NCBI GenBank assembly: GCA_023259235.1
Contig: JAHFQQ010000113.1
Location: 1-7,043 of the forward strand
Reading direction: 5' to 3'
From: Polaromonas sp.
Lineage (GTDB): Bacteria > Pseudomonadota > Gammaproteobacteria > Burkholderiales > Burkholderiaceae_C
Length of the DNA stretch: 7,043 nucleotides
A program made the translations under genes and the position numbers. Each line of letters starts with the position of its first letter. The stretch's first letter is position 1. This document shows, in pieces, positions 1-5,334 of this stretch. The notes under the pieces are model-generated. The model saw nothing but the letters and a program-made list of their open reading frames with translations, ran no database searches and had not been told where the DNA came from.

Positions 1-206
1 GTGTTGCCTGCCACGGCACTGGTGTGGCGGGCGCGCCAAAATTTGGCGACAAGGCAGCATGGGAGCCACGCATTAAGACCGGCATGGATGCACTGATGAC
101 CAGCGCCACCCACGGCAAGAATGCCATGCCACCCAGAGGCGGCTCCTCGGCCTCCGATGCTGATCTCAAGGCCGCCGTTGAGTACATGGTGAACGCCGCG
201 AAATAG
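1..206 (+). CDS. c-type cytochrome, class I (c5-like), C-terminal part
   Basis: The reading frame enters the window open and ends at TAG 204-206. The first complete codons read V-A-C-H-G-T-G. The codon cut by the window edge ends in GT, so a T just upstream would complete a CxxCH haem-attachment motif (C-V-A-C-H). A later A-M-P-P-R-G-G segment (about 135-155) supplies the probable methionine axial haem ligand. The C-terminus is a helix ending in Y-M-V-N-A-A-K, as in short periplasmic cytochromes c5/c555. Such proteins shuttle electrons in the periplasm. The N-terminus, including any signal peptide or second haem domain, lies outside the window, so a single-haem versus multi-domain protein cannot be settled. 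A GTG at 24 lies inside the haem motif region and is not a believable start. Confidence 0.9.
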   Translation, partial: VACHGTGVAGAPKFGDKAAWEPRIKTGMDALMTSATHGKNAMPPRGGSSASDADLKAAVEYMVNAAK

Positions 207-227
207 GTCGAGTCAGCGCCCTATAAG

Positions 228-253
228 AAAAGCCGGCCGCAACCGGCTTTTTT
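228..253. terminator. bidirectional Rho-independent terminator
   Basis: The arms AAAAGCCGG (228-236) and CCGGCTTTT (243-251) pair around a six-base loop. They are followed by T's to 253 on the + strand and preceded by an A-rich run, which becomes a U-run on the other strand. The hairpin sits 21 bp after the cytochrome stop and 52 bp past the stop of the convergent minus-strand gene, so it can end transcription from both sides. Confidence 0.85.
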
Positions 254-305
254 AATATTTATGAATGAAAATGGCCATTCCCCCATGCAGGCAATGGTTA
301 ACCAG

Positions 306-863
306 CTATTGTTCTTGTAGCGATTGCGGGCTGCGCACATAGCCAAACCGGTTTGGCAAATCGCCTGCCGGCAATTCCTCAGGCTGCCACAAGCCCTGCT
401 CCACCGCATCGGCCGCATGCATCGTGTCCAGCGTGTGAACCAGGCCAAAGCCCAGATCGGTTTGCAGGTACACCCGGCCCTGCTCATCCACGATGCAGCG
501 CTGGACTTGGGCGCTCTGGCCGGTGTGCGACCTGACCGCAAAGCCAGGCGCCGGGTCAATGCGCCAGATCAGCGGCGTGGCTTGCAGTTCCACATACACC
601 CGCTGAGGGCCGTTCTGGAAAAACCATTGGCCGCGGGCGTCGCTCGCGTAGTTGCGGGCAATGAAATCGATCAGCTTTTCGTGCACCAGCAGAGAACCCC
701 GGCTGACCAGGCTGCCCGTGGCATCGGGCGCGGCAAACGGCCCGGCAGCCTGGGCCTGGTCGTCGCGCATGTACCAGTTGCCGCGCGCATCCAGCGCCAG
801 CCAGCCATGGCAATCAGGCACATTGGGCCATTTCGCGATGGCCTGGCGAACAATATCATCCAT
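306..863 (-). CDS. conserved hypothetical protein with three DxxG(W/V) hairpin-like repeats
   Basis: This encodes 185 residues with the ATG at 863-861. A GTG at 884-882 would add seven residues; neither start has a clear ribosome binding site. ATG is preferred because related proteins, as I recall them, begin M-D-D-I-V near a K-W-P-N-V-P motif (here residues 11-16). I recognise this as a beta-proteobacterial family of unknown function, sometimes labelled DUF2946, though that label is from memory. No signal peptide or membrane helix is visible, so it is probably cytoplasmic. The sequence contains DARGNWYMRD (25-34), DARGQWFFQN (75-84) and DEQGRVYLQT (126-135). These look like three copies of a short beta-hairpin. 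F-F-Q-N-G-P-Q-R-V-Y-V-E-L (81-93) looks like the conserved core. It is probably the last gene of the minus-strand group that starts at 1506. No function can be assigned. Confidence 0.85.
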   Translation of the reverse strand: MDDIVRQAIAKWPNVPDCHGWLALDARGNWYMRDDQAQAAGPFAAPDATGSLVSRGSLLVHEKLIDFIARNYASDARGQWFFQNGPQRVYVELQATPLIWRIDPAPGFAVRSHTGQSAQVQRCIVDEQGRVYLQTDLGFGLVHTLDTMHAADAVEQGLWQPEELPAGDLPNRFGYVRSPQSLQEQ

Positions 864-907
864 GCGGCTATTTTGCGCTGCCACCGGCCGGCCCGCCGCG
901 CCCGAGA

Positions 908-1039
908 TTAAAACTGCCGCCTCGCCGTCAGAAGGGCCGTGACCGCTTCAGGCATGGCGCGCCCGTGCCCCGGAAAATCGGCCCCGAGGGAGGCCCGCAT
1001 GTTATTGCCCAAGAGCAATCGCAGTGCTTCTTCGCCCAT
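908..1039 (-). CDS. possible small protein, 43 residues
   Basis: An ATG at 1039-1037 opens a frame of 43 codons ending at TAA 910-908, with an in-frame stop shortly upstream. It begins 20 bp after the NTF2-like stop and ends 44 bp before the next gene's ATG. It therefore neatly fills an otherwise empty 196-bp gap within a same-strand group. The peptide begins M-G-E-E-A-L-R-L-L-L-G and contains D-F-P-G-H-G-R-A-M-P-E-A-V. It has a balanced, protein-like composition, with about three quarters of third codon positions G or C. Against it, there is no clear Shine-Dalgarno sequence, GC-rich DNA gives chance frames of this length, and I recognise no family. It could also be the remnant of a longer gene. 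Confidence 0.3.
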   Translation of the reverse strand: MGEEALRLLLGNNMRASLGADFPGHGRAMPEAVTALLTARRQF

Positions 1040-1059
1040 GGCTGGCTGTTACTTTCACG

Positions 1060-1506
1060 TCAGTGCAGCACATGCGGGGTTTCCATCACTTCCTGCGCCT
1101 CGCGCGCGGTCCCCGGGCTGGCATGGTGGGCGACCAGGCGCCAGCCTTGAGAGGTCTTGTGATAAACATTGGTGGCAATCACGTAAGCGTGGCGCGGGCC
1201 TTCCCCGGTCAACATGTCGATGCGCTCGACCACGCTGTGCACACTGGCGCTCATGGTTTGCACCCGGCGTACTTTTTCGGCATGCACCCGAATCGCTCCG
1301 TTGGCAAACAGTACCTCAAACATGGCGCGTATGGCCGCCGCACCCACCAGCCGCGCGCCGCCGGGGTGTACGCAAACAATGTCGTCCTCGTCGCCCCAGC
1401 AGGCCATGAGCTTTTCAATGTCGCCACTTTGCAGTGCTTCGTAAAAGGCGGCCTCGGTGTCGTCGGCGCTGCCAATCGGGTTCGGGGGAATGCTGGCTTT
1501 GGACAT
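1060..1506 (-). CDS. NTF2-like / SnoaL-like domain protein
   Basis: This encodes 148 residues from the ATG at 1506-1504, which gives M-S-K-A-S-I-P. The frame stays open upstream to 1578, but those 24 residues (a Met-Gln-rich run, then G-L-F-I-C-R) look like translated intergenic DNA, so the inner ATG is preferred. The order is typical of the NTF2/SnoaL cone fold: an N-terminal helix pair (T-E-A-A-F-Y-E-A-L-Q-S-G-D, 17-29), then a W-x-D-E-D-D-I-V-C-V-H-P-G-G strand (37-50), a G-A-A-A-I-R helix (55-60), and late strands ending in W-R-L-V-A-H-H-A-S. The family covers enzymes and ligand-binding proteins, often annotated SnoaL_3 or DUF4440. The acidic cluster and H47 line the usual pocket, but no substrate can be named. 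It is divergent from lemA and probably first in a minus-strand operon. Confidence 0.85.
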   Translation of the reverse strand: MSKASIPPNPIGSADDTEAAFYEALQSGDIEKLMACWGDEDDIVCVHPGGARLVGAAAIRAMFEVLFANGAIRVHAEKVRRVQTMSASVHSVVERIDMLTGEGPRHAYVIATNVYHKTSQGWRLVAHHASPGTAREAQEVMETPHVLH

Positions 1507-1549
1507 AGGGGCAATCAGGGTTGATCGGCAAATAAACAAACCGGCATGC

Positions 1550-1591
1550 TGCATCCCCGGTTGCATCGGATTTTGCATCGCGCTTTGGATG
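1550..1591. repeat. TGCATC words repeated at 12-bp period
   Basis: TGCATC occurs at 1550-1555, 1562-1567 and 1574-1579, exactly 12 bp apart. A degenerate fourth unit, TGGATG, follows at 1586-1591. The six bases between copies differ, so this is phased sites rather than a simple tandem repeat. On the minus strand the words read GATGCA, which produces the Met-Gln pattern in the frame upstream of the NTF2-like start. The position between two divergent genes suits a regulator binding array, but no binding protein is indicated by the sequence. Confidence 0.45.
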
Positions 1592-1627
1592 CGAATACGA
1601 CTATGGTAGTGTTATGGCTTGCATTTT

Positions 1628-1632
1628 GGAGG
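1628..1632 (+). promoter_or_regulatory. ribosome binding site of lemA
   Basis: A perfect GGAGG lies seven bases before the ATG at 1640. This fixes the start there rather than at the in-frame upstream codon at 1619, which overlaps the site. Confidence 0.85.
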
Positions 1633-1639
1633 CATTGCC

Positions 1640-2239
1640 ATGAAATCACGTTTTTTTACCTTGGCTGTCGCAGCCGTCTTGAGCATGCTGCTGACCGGCT
1701 GCGGCTACAACGATTTTCAGCGACTGGACGAGCAAACCAAATCGGCCTGGTCCGAAGTGCTGAACCAGTACCAGCGCCGCGCCGACCTGGTGCCCAATAT
1801 TGTGGCCACAGTCAAGGGCGAGACCGCCTTTGAGCAGGACACGCTGACCAAGGTGATTGAAGCGCGCGCCAAGGCCACGTCGATTCAGGTCACGCCCGAA
1901 ACGCTCAAGGACCCCGCCGCCTTCAGCAAGTTCCAGGCGGCCCAGGGCGAGCTGGGCAGCGCCCTGAGCCGCCTGATGGCGGTCAGCGAGCGCTATCCCG
2001 ACCTCAAGGCCAACAAAGCCTTCAGTGATTTGCGGGTCCAGCTCGAAGGCACCGAAAACCGCATCACCGTGGCCCGCAACCGCTACATCCAGACGGTGCA
2101 GGAGTACAACGTGCTGACGCGCAGCTTTCCCAGCAACCTGACGGCGATGATTTTCAGCTACAGCGTCAAGCCCAACTTCGCCGTGCAGAACGAGGCGCAG
2201 ATCGCTGTGCCGCCGCAAGTCAATTTCGACAAGAAATAG
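1640..2239 (+). CDS. lemA: LemA family protein, predicted lipoprotein
   Basis: This encodes 199 residues, starting at the ATG served by a strong Shine-Dalgarno sequence. The N-terminus (M-K-S-R-F-F, then a hydrophobic stretch) ends in the lipobox L-T-G-C, with C21 as the probable acylated residue. The +2 residue is Gly, so there is no Asp inner-membrane retention signal. The LemA signature follows at once: Y-N-D-F-Q-R-L-D-E-Q-T-K-S-A-W-S-E-V-L-N-Q-Y-Q-R-R-A-D-L-V-P-N-I-V (split here only by reading), then helical-bundle segments including N-R-I-T-V-A-R-N-R-Y-I and F-P-S-N-L. Length is normal for the family. LemA proteins are membrane-associated helical bundles of poorly defined biochemical role, often encoded beside TPM-domain proteins as here. 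It is the first gene of a three-gene operon, with the next start nine bases after its stop. Confidence 0.95.
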   Translation: MKSRFFTLAVAAVLSMLLTGCGYNDFQRLDEQTKSAWSEVLNQYQRRADLVPNIVATVKGETAFEQDTLTKVIEARAKATSIQVTPETLKDPAAFSKFQAAQGELGSALSRLMAVSERYPDLKANKAFSDLRVQLEGTENRITVARNRYIQTVQEYNVLTRSFPSNLTAMIFSYSVKPNFAVQNEAQIAVPPQVNFDKK

Positions 2240-2242
2240 GAA
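2238..2242 (+). promoter_or_regulatory. ribosome binding site deciding the 2249 start
   Basis: AGGAA overlaps the last two bases of the lemA stop. It lies six bases before the GTG at 2249 but twelve before the in-frame ATG at 2255, which favours the GTG start. The overlap with the lemA stop implies translational coupling. Confidence 0.6.
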
Positions 2243-2248
2243 CGAAAA

Positions 2249-3160
2249 GTGCTTATGGCCCTTGCAGGATGGGCGCGAGCGGCTATTGTTTCAATAGTAG
2301 TTTGCGGCGGTTTACTGGCCCTGCTGCCGCGAGCTGGCGCACAGGACCTGCAGCCCGTCCCGGTACTGACGGCTCATGTGATGGACAGCACCGGCACGCT
2401 CAGCGCCGCGCAGAGTCAGGCGCTCGACGCCAAACTCGCAGCCTTTGAGAAGGCACGCGGCGCGCAGGTGGTAATGCTGCTGGTGCCCACCACGCAGCCC
2501 GAAGACATCGCCGCCTTTGCGCAGCGTGTCGGCGATCACTGGAAGATCGGGCGCAAGGACATCGGCGATGGCTTGCTGCTGGTGGTGGCCAAGAATGATC
2601 GCAAGGTGCGCATCGAGACCACCAAGGCGCTCGAGGGCGCGATTCCCGATCTGGCAGCAAGCCAGATCATTGAAGACGCCATCACCCCACGCTTCAGGCA
2701 AGGCGACTTCGCCGGCGGGCTTGATGCCGCGGCAGACCAGATCATCGCGCGCATCAGCGGCGAGAATCTGCCCGCGCCCGCCAGCGCCCGTTCAACGCCC
2801 CGCAATAGCCAGGGTTTTAACTGGATGGACCTGGCCGTTTTCCTTTTTTTTGCCGTGCCGATCGGCAGCCGCGTGCTGGCTGGCGTGCTGGGGCGCAAGC
2901 TGGGCTCGGTCGCCACGGGCGGCGCCGTCGGCGTGCTGGCCTGGATTTTCACCAGTAGCCTGGTTATCGGCGGCATTGCCGCTCTGGCCGGACTGGTGTT
3001 TGCCCTGTTTGCCAGCCTGGGTTCGTTCGGCCGTGGCGGTGGTTCCTCGGGCTGGGGCGGTACCGGAGGCGGCTGGGGCGGCGGCGGTGGCGGCGGTGGC
3101 GGCTTTAGCAGCGGCGGCGGCGGTGATTTTGGCGGCGGCGGCGCCTCGGGTAGCTGGTAG
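2249..3160 (+). CDS. TPM-domain membrane protein with glycine-rich tail (YgcG-like)
   Basis: This encodes 303 residues from GTG 2249. Residues 1-31 form a signal peptide with a hydrophobic core and the cleavage motif A-G-A before Q32. The TPM (TPM_phosphatase) domain spans about 38-168. It contains V-M-D-S-T-G-T-L-S, A-Q-V-V-M-L-L-V-P-T, the core G-D-G-L-L-L-V-V-A-K-N-D-R-K-V-R-I-E (in pieces), and L-E-G-A-I-P-D. Two hydrophobic stretches (about 193-215 and 222-258) should anchor it in the inner membrane with the TPM domain in the periplasm. The last 40 or so residues are nearly all Gly with a few Ser, Trp and Phe, a usual feature of this family. Some family members have been linked to phosphatase activity or photosystem II repair; the bacterial role is unclear. 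The second gene of the lemA operon, it lies nine bases after lemA and five before the next gene. Confidence 0.93.
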   Translation: MLMALAGWARAAIVSIVVCGGLLALLPRAGAQDLQPVPVLTAHVMDSTGTLSAAQSQALDAKLAAFEKARGAQVVMLLVPTTQPEDIAAFAQRVGDHWKIGRKDIGDGLLLVVAKNDRKVRIETTKALEGAIPDLAASQIIEDAITPRFRQGDFAGGLDAAADQIIARISGENLPAPASARSTPRNSQGFNWMDLAVFLFFAVPIGSRVLAGVLGRKLGSVATGGAVGVLAWIFTSSLVIGGIAALAGLVFALFASLGSFGRGGGSSGWGGTGGGWGGGGGGGGGFSSGGGGDFGGGGASGSW

Positions 3161-3165
3161 ACATC

Positions 3166-3708
3166 ATGACGAACAAGCTCAAAAGTTTTGTCAGGCATCT
3201 GTGGCTCGACGCCGCCGACACCCGGCGCGCGATTCCGCGCGACATGCTCAAGCGCCTGGCGCAGCGGGTCGCCGCGAGCGAACAGCGCCATAGCGGGCAG
3301 ATTCGCATTTGCGTGGAGTCTTCGCTGCCCATCAGTTACTTGTGGCGGCTGGGCCGGCACAGTGCCATGAGCGCGCTGGCGCGGCAGCGCGCCGTGATGC
3401 TGTTTGGCAAGTTGCGGGTCTGGGACACCGAGCACAACAACGGCGTGCTGATTTACCTGCTGCTGGCCGAGCACGCGATTGAAATCGTTGCCGACCGCGG
3501 CTTGCGCCAGCATGTGAGCACCGCTCAGTGGCAGGCCATGCTGGCGCGCATGGCCACGGCATTTCACGACAAGCGCTATGAAGACGGACTGACCCGGGCG
3601 CTTGAGGAAATTTCGGCGCTGCTGGTGGCGCACTTCGCGGTGAATGACTCCACCGGCGGCCCGAAGGCGCATCCGAACGAATTGCCGGATACGCCGCTAT
3701 TGTTGTAG
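3166..3708 (+). CDS. second TPM-domain protein, no signal peptide
   Basis: This encodes 180 residues from ATG 3166, five bases after the previous stop. Its Shine-Dalgarno sequence is weak, so it is probably coupled to upstream translation. The TPM fold is recognisable: an N-terminal helix ending A-S-E-Q-R-H-S-G-Q-I-R-I-C-V-E (about 37-51), then W-D-T-E-H-N-N-G-V-L-I-Y-L-L-L-A-E-H-A-I-E-I-V-A-D-R-G-L (residues 86-113), and a helical C-terminus with Y-E-D-G-L-T-R-A-L. There is no signal peptide and no membrane helix, so it is predicted cytoplasmic, unlike its upstream paralogue. The tail after about residue 160 (Asn/Pro-rich) looks disordered. A LemA gene plus one long and one short TPM gene is a recurring arrangement, which suggests the three act together. 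The molecular function is unknown. Confidence 0.88.
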   Translation: MTNKLKSFVRHLWLDAADTRRAIPRDMLKRLAQRVAASEQRHSGQIRICVESSLPISYLWRLGRHSAMSALARQRAVMLFGKLRVWDTEHNNGVLIYLLLAEHAIEIVADRGLRQHVSTAQWQAMLARMATAFHDKRYEDGLTRALEEISALLVAHFAVNDSTGGPKAHPNELPDTPLLL

Positions 3709-3848
3709 CGTTACGCCAGGACGCCGCCGCGGATTTTGCGGCTTCAAGCCCGCGCCACCGCCATGTCTGCCCCGCCGACGGCGCATGGGGAGCAGCCGTC
3801 ACGCGCAAGAAAATGGCGGTGCGGCCTCCAATGTCACAATCTGCGCTG

Positions 3849-3872
3849 CGCAACAAATTACCATTTGTTGCG
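3849..3872. promoter_or_regulatory. perfect 10-bp inverted repeat, candidate operator
   Basis: CGCAACAAAT (3849-3858) is followed by a four-base spacer (TACC) and its exact reverse complement ATTTGTTGCG (3863-3872). It is AT-rich inside GC-rich surroundings, with its right end 43 bp before the methyltransferase start. The 207-bp gap around it (3709-3915) shows no other clear element and no convincing -35/-10 pair. As RNA it would form a strong stem with a tetraloop, but only TTT follows, so a terminator for the lemA operon is the weaker reading. A dimeric transcription factor site controlling the following operon is favoured. Confidence 0.6.
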
Positions 3873-3899
3873 TTTCCACCCCCGGTCTTTTCTGTCGCC

Positions 3900-3904
3900 A
3901 AGGA
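3900..3904 (+). promoter_or_regulatory. ribosome binding site for the GTG at 3916
   Basis: AAGGA lies eleven bases before GTG 3916, slightly long but the only purine-rich site near where the conserved protein sequence begins. The frame is open upstream to 3736, but that stretch (Arg/Ala/Pro-rich, spanning the inverted repeat) does not look like protein. Confidence 0.5.
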
Positions 3905-3915
3905 CGCCTGATACT

Positions 3916-5334
3916 GTGCAGCCCATTCGCCCCATTGATCCCGTCATCACGTTTCGCAACAGCCAGGGCGAGGCCGTGCGCGGCACGCTGACCAATGTGC
4001 AGCGGCGCTCGCTGGTGATGGAAATTTACAACCCATATTCGATTGTCCAGGTCAGCGAGGTGCTCAACGACCTCACCATTCGCTCCGGTGAGCGGAACAT
4101 TTACAAGGGCAAGGCAGTGGTGGTACGGTTGCTCAACACGGGCTTGATGGCGGTGGTGTCGGTAACGCTCATCGACGAATGGAACGATCTGGCTGTTGTC
4201 GGCCGCGATGGTAAATCCGTTGCCGACGAAGCACGCGCGTTTGTAGAGGGCTGGAATGCCCGCTTTAACGTGCGACGTGAGTATCAAGTTGTGGTCAGCG
4301 AAATGCGCGCCTATTTCTCCGAGATTACTCGCTGGGTTGACCAGGCCGATATGAAGATCAGCCTGCCGCGCGCCGAAGACGGCCGCGTGCGCGAAGACGT
4401 GTTTTACGAGTTGGCGCGTCCTTTGCTTGAAAAAGGACGCGAATACCTGCAGTGGTTTGAAAATGAAGCCGCACAGGTTGATCCGGAAATCGCGCCCATG
4501 CATCGCAGCTTCGCGCAGGCCGCAATTCATCCACTGATTCTGCGCGCCCCTTTCGTGTACCGCACTTTCGCCAAGCCGTTGGGCTATGCGGGCGACTATG
4601 AAATGGTCAACCAGATTCTGGGCGATCCGAGGCAGGGGCCAAGCACCTATTTCCAGCTTGTCAATTTCATGTTTTTGCAGGCGGGTGTCGCCGTTGCGCA
4701 CCGCAATCGGATCGATATCTTGCGCGACCGCCTGGATGATCTGGCTGTGCGTGCCGCTCAAGCAGGGCGACTTATGCGCGTACTGAATGTGGGTTGCGGA
4801 CCGGCGGTGGAAATTCAGCGCTTTGTCCGCGACAATCCGCATTCCAACATGCTTGAGTTTGTGCTGGTTGACTTCAGCGAGGAAACACTGGAGTACACCA
4901 GGCAGTGCCTGGAAGAGGTCAGCCGCCCAACCGGTCGCAAGCTTAATCTCACGATGCAGCACGAGTCGGTCAACCAGTTGCTCAAACGCGCTGCGCGCTC
5001 GCAGCGCGTGGTGCCAGAGGACGGCTTCGACTATGTCTATTGCGCGGGCCTCTTCGACTACCTGTCGGACAAGGTCTGCACGCGGCTAATTGAGTATTTC
5101 ATCTCGCGTTCCCGGCCTGGAGCGCGCATTCTGGTCACCAATGTGCATTCCAGCAACCCTGAGCGCAACTGGATGGAACACTTTCTTGAGTGGTATCTGA
5201 TATACCGAGACGAAGCCGGTCTGCTGCGCGCGCTGCCACCAGGGCTCGAAGACATGAAGACTTATACAGATCCGATTGGCGTGAACGTCTTCCTTGAAGC
5301 CATCGTCAGTCCTCAGGCCGTTGCTCTGCCATGA
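3916..5334 (+). CDS. phcB: SAM-dependent methyltransferase, PhcB-like signal synthase
   Basis: This encodes 472 residues from GTG 3916. It has three parts. Residues 1 to about 95 are beta-rich and PilZ-like (R-G-T-L-T-N-V-Q-R-R-S-L-V-M-E-I, later Y-K-G-K-A-V-V-V). A helical region of about 100-285 includes K-P-L-G-Y-A-G-D-Y-E (220-229). The class I methyltransferase core begins at about 287. SAM-binding motif I is V-L-N-V-G-C-G-P (289-296). An acidic residue ends strand 2 in L-V-D-F-S (D319). Y-C-A-G-L-F-D-Y-L (375-383) and I-L-V-T-N-V follow. Ralstonia PhcB is a methyltransferase of similar size that makes 3-hydroxy fatty acid methyl ester signals. The downstream membrane kinase and response regulator match phcS and phcR. 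The substrate is inferred from family and context; another carboxyl or small-molecule methyltransferase is possible. Its TGA overlaps the next ATG. Confidence 0.8.
   Translation: MQPIRPIDPVITFRNSQGEAVRGTLTNVQRRSLVMEIYNPYSIVQVSEVLNDLTIRSGERNIYKGKAVVVRLLNTGLMAVVSVTLIDEWNDLAVVGRDGKSVADEARAFVEGWNARFNVRREYQVVVSEMRAYFSEITRWVDQADMKISLPRAEDGRVREDVFYELARPLLEKGREYLQWFENEAAQVDPEIAPMHRSFAQAAIHPLILRAPFVYRTFAKPLGYAGDYEMVNQILGDPRQGPSTYFQLVNFMFLQAGVAVAHRNRIDILRDRLDDLAVRAAQAGRLMRVLNVGCGPAVEIQRFVRDNPHSNMLEFVLVDFSEETLEYTRQCLEEVSRPTGRKLNLTMQHESVNQLLKRAARSQRVVPEDGFDYVYCAGLFDYLSDKVCTRLIEYFISRSRPGARILVTNVHSSNPERNWMEHFLEWYLIYRDEAGLLRALPPGLEDMKTYTDPIGVNVFLEAIVSPQAVALP

Larger units (their letters stand above)
1507..1639. 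promoter_or_regulatory. divergent intergenic region, NTF2-like gene / lemA
   Basis: These 133 bp separate two divergently transcribed starts, so promoters for both genes should lie here. I could not find a convincing sigma-70 pair. TTGCAT (1573-1578) and TATGGT (1602-1607) resemble -35 and -10 elements but are 23 bp apart, which is too far. A 12-bp-period word array occupies 1550-1591 and is listed separately. Confidence 0.5.

Noticed and set aside
324..911. Plus-strand frame of 195 codons over the conserved hypothetical gene
   Set aside because: It is Arg/His/Ala-rich with no domain, overlaps the recognisable minus-strand protein throughout, and would read through the minus-strand group.
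1004..1019. Hairpin ATTGC / GCAAT in the gap between minus-strand genes
   Set aside because: It has a five-base stem and no T-run on either side, and it lies inside the possible small ORF.
3021..3157. GGC-rich tract considered as a DNA repeat element
   Set aside because: It is in frame and encodes the glycine-rich tail usual for this TPM family; the units are irregular.
2536..3672. Long minus-strand frame with a proline-rich stretch
   Set aside because: The proline run is the reverse complement of the glycine-rich tail codons of the TPM protein; it has no independent support.
3726..3742. Short hairpin GCCGC / GCGGC just after the second TPM gene
   Set aside because: It has only a five-base stem with a seven-base loop and no T-run; such stems are common in this GC content.
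3799..4962. Long minus-strand open frame (387 codons) opposite the methyltransferase
   Set aside because: It is antisense to a gene with clear methyltransferase motifs; GC-ending codons leave the opposite frame open by chance, and its peptide shows no recognisable domain.
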